Assembly (NCBI RefSeq): GCF_947497915.1
Contig: NZ_CANMIJ010000001.1
Coordinates: 1,361,611-1,425,610 of the forward strand
Direction: 5' to 3'
DNA: 64,000 nucleotides
Source: an uncultured Erythrobacter sp.
GTDB lineage: Bacteria > Pseudomonadota > Alphaproteobacteria > Sphingomonadales > Sphingomonadaceae
Part shown: positions 63,486 to 64,000 of the stretch, in pieces
Numbering within the stretch: position 1 is the stretch's first letter
Layout of the letters: each line of letters begins with the position of its first letter
Program-made: the position numbers and the translations under genes
The notes under the pieces: generated by a model
Databases searched by the model: none
Told to the model about the DNA's origin: nothing
What the model saw: the letters and a program-made list of their open reading frames with translations, nothing else

Positions 63486-63821
63486 TCAGGTGCCCGTATC
63501 GGGCCCGTTAGAGCTGTTATTCGCCGCTCGAATAATGTTCCTGAAGGCCACGCCGATTCCGAGGAATAAACCAACCAACAGACCCCAGGGCAAAGTTCCG
63601 ACCAGTGCATCAAACGCCCAGCCGATTACCATGCCTCCGAATATCCCACCGAGCAGATCCGCCAGTACCCGGTTGCCGCTGCGATAATTCGCATCAGCCC
63701 CTTTGACCTTTGGCTTGGTGCGTTCGTCTTCGCGCTCGTTTGCGGCTTTTAACCGCGCTTCGAGCGCATCGATCCGCGCATCCTCAGCGATGGGTTCTCG
63801 TGCAGGCTTTTCTTCGCTCAT
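63486..63821 (-). CDS. atpI: AtpI-like F0 assembly protein
   Basis: 111 aa from ATG 63821. A charged N-terminal half (DALEARLKAANEREDERTKP) and two membrane helices (LLGGIFGGMVIGWAFDALVG, LLVGLFLGIGVAFRNII), the AtpI/AtpZ pattern. First gene of the operon, as expected. The ~180 bases upstream hold the promoter region; I cannot point to a -35/-10. Confidence 0.88.
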   Translation of the reverse strand: MSEEKPAREPIAEDARIDALEARLKAANEREDERTKPKVKGADANYRSGNRVLADLLGGIFGGMVIGWAFDALVGTLPWGLLVGLFLGIGVAFRNIIRAANNSSNGPDTGT

Positions 63822-64000
63822 GCCAGCTTCCGTCTTAGGGGGTTGCAAGGCACACGCTTAGAAGTGCCCGCCGAGGGCGCCGCTCCCTTAGAAGGGGGGC
63901 ATATTCGAGTCAACCGTAGTGGGTGTGTATTTGCCGCACAAATGCTTGCAAAAGGGGACGGGAACGGCACAGCCAGAGGGCCGCGCGCATTATTCCGTTA

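Overview
The window looks like a chromosomal segment of an aerobic alphaproteobacterium of the Sphingomonadales, most likely Erythrobacteraceae. This is inferred from gene order (bamD-recN-ligA; ffh-rpsP-rimM-trmD-rplS; aroA-cmk-rpsA; an F0 operon with paired b and b' subunits), from the protein style and from the moderately high GC. No species call is possible from reading alone. I see no insertion sequence, prophage, CRISPR array or replication origin. Genes are packed tightly, many joined by overlapping stop/start codons (ATGA, GTGA, TGATG, TAATG, TTGA), and no stretch longer than about 300 bases lacks a gene.

Layout. 1-5390 (minus): bamD, recN, four small orphan genes, then the first 335 codons of ligA, as one run. 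5589-6394: a small leader-like ORF and an HTH protein. 6402-9567: a copper module with csoR divergent from copA-copB. 9606-11423: lepA. 11503-16069: two tandem PAS-GGDEF-EAL-PilZ proteins, one with a decayed EAL domain. 16273-20471: a Pseudomonas-like phaC-phaZ pair and an MFS transporter whose start looks frameshifted. 20476-24990: an epoxide-hydrolase-like protein, a D-aminoacylase-type amidohydrolase, a DUF2855 protein and a glutathione transferase. 25010-28050: dnaN, fabG, fabD. 28078-30666: an S66 LD-carboxypeptidase-like gene divergent from a Mur-ligase-like gene (probably wall recycling). 30663-32266: a second GST and a DUF808 membrane protein. 32486-33740: rpsF-rpsR-rplI. 33879-37259: AMP nucleosidase and a chemoreceptor with a coupled small gene.

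37280-41567 (minus): a four-gene run of M2 peptidase, beta-propeller lipoprotein, retropepsin-like protease and rimK. 41670-48602: hydrolases, an isomerase, a lipoprotein, asd and a DPP-IV-like peptidase. 48745-54037 (minus): ffh-rpsP-rimM-[nitrilase and two membrane genes]-trmD-rplS, with tRNA-Ala(GGC) upstream. 54389-59272: an acidic zinc-ribbon protein, aroA, two small membrane genes, cmk and rpsA. 59457-61197: gloB and a quinone oxidoreductase. 61270-63821 (minus): atpI-atpB-atpE-atpF'-atpF.

Most of the window is housekeeping. The parts that most deserve a second look are the class II-like PHA synthase/depolymerase pair, the neighbouring c-di-GMP paralogs with one degenerate EAL domain, the RimK/protease/peptidase operon, orphan genes translationally coupled into two core operons, and several RNA hairpins (rpsA ribosome-binding site, atpE-atpF' gap, phaC-phaZ gap). 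None of these is proven to be a new system.
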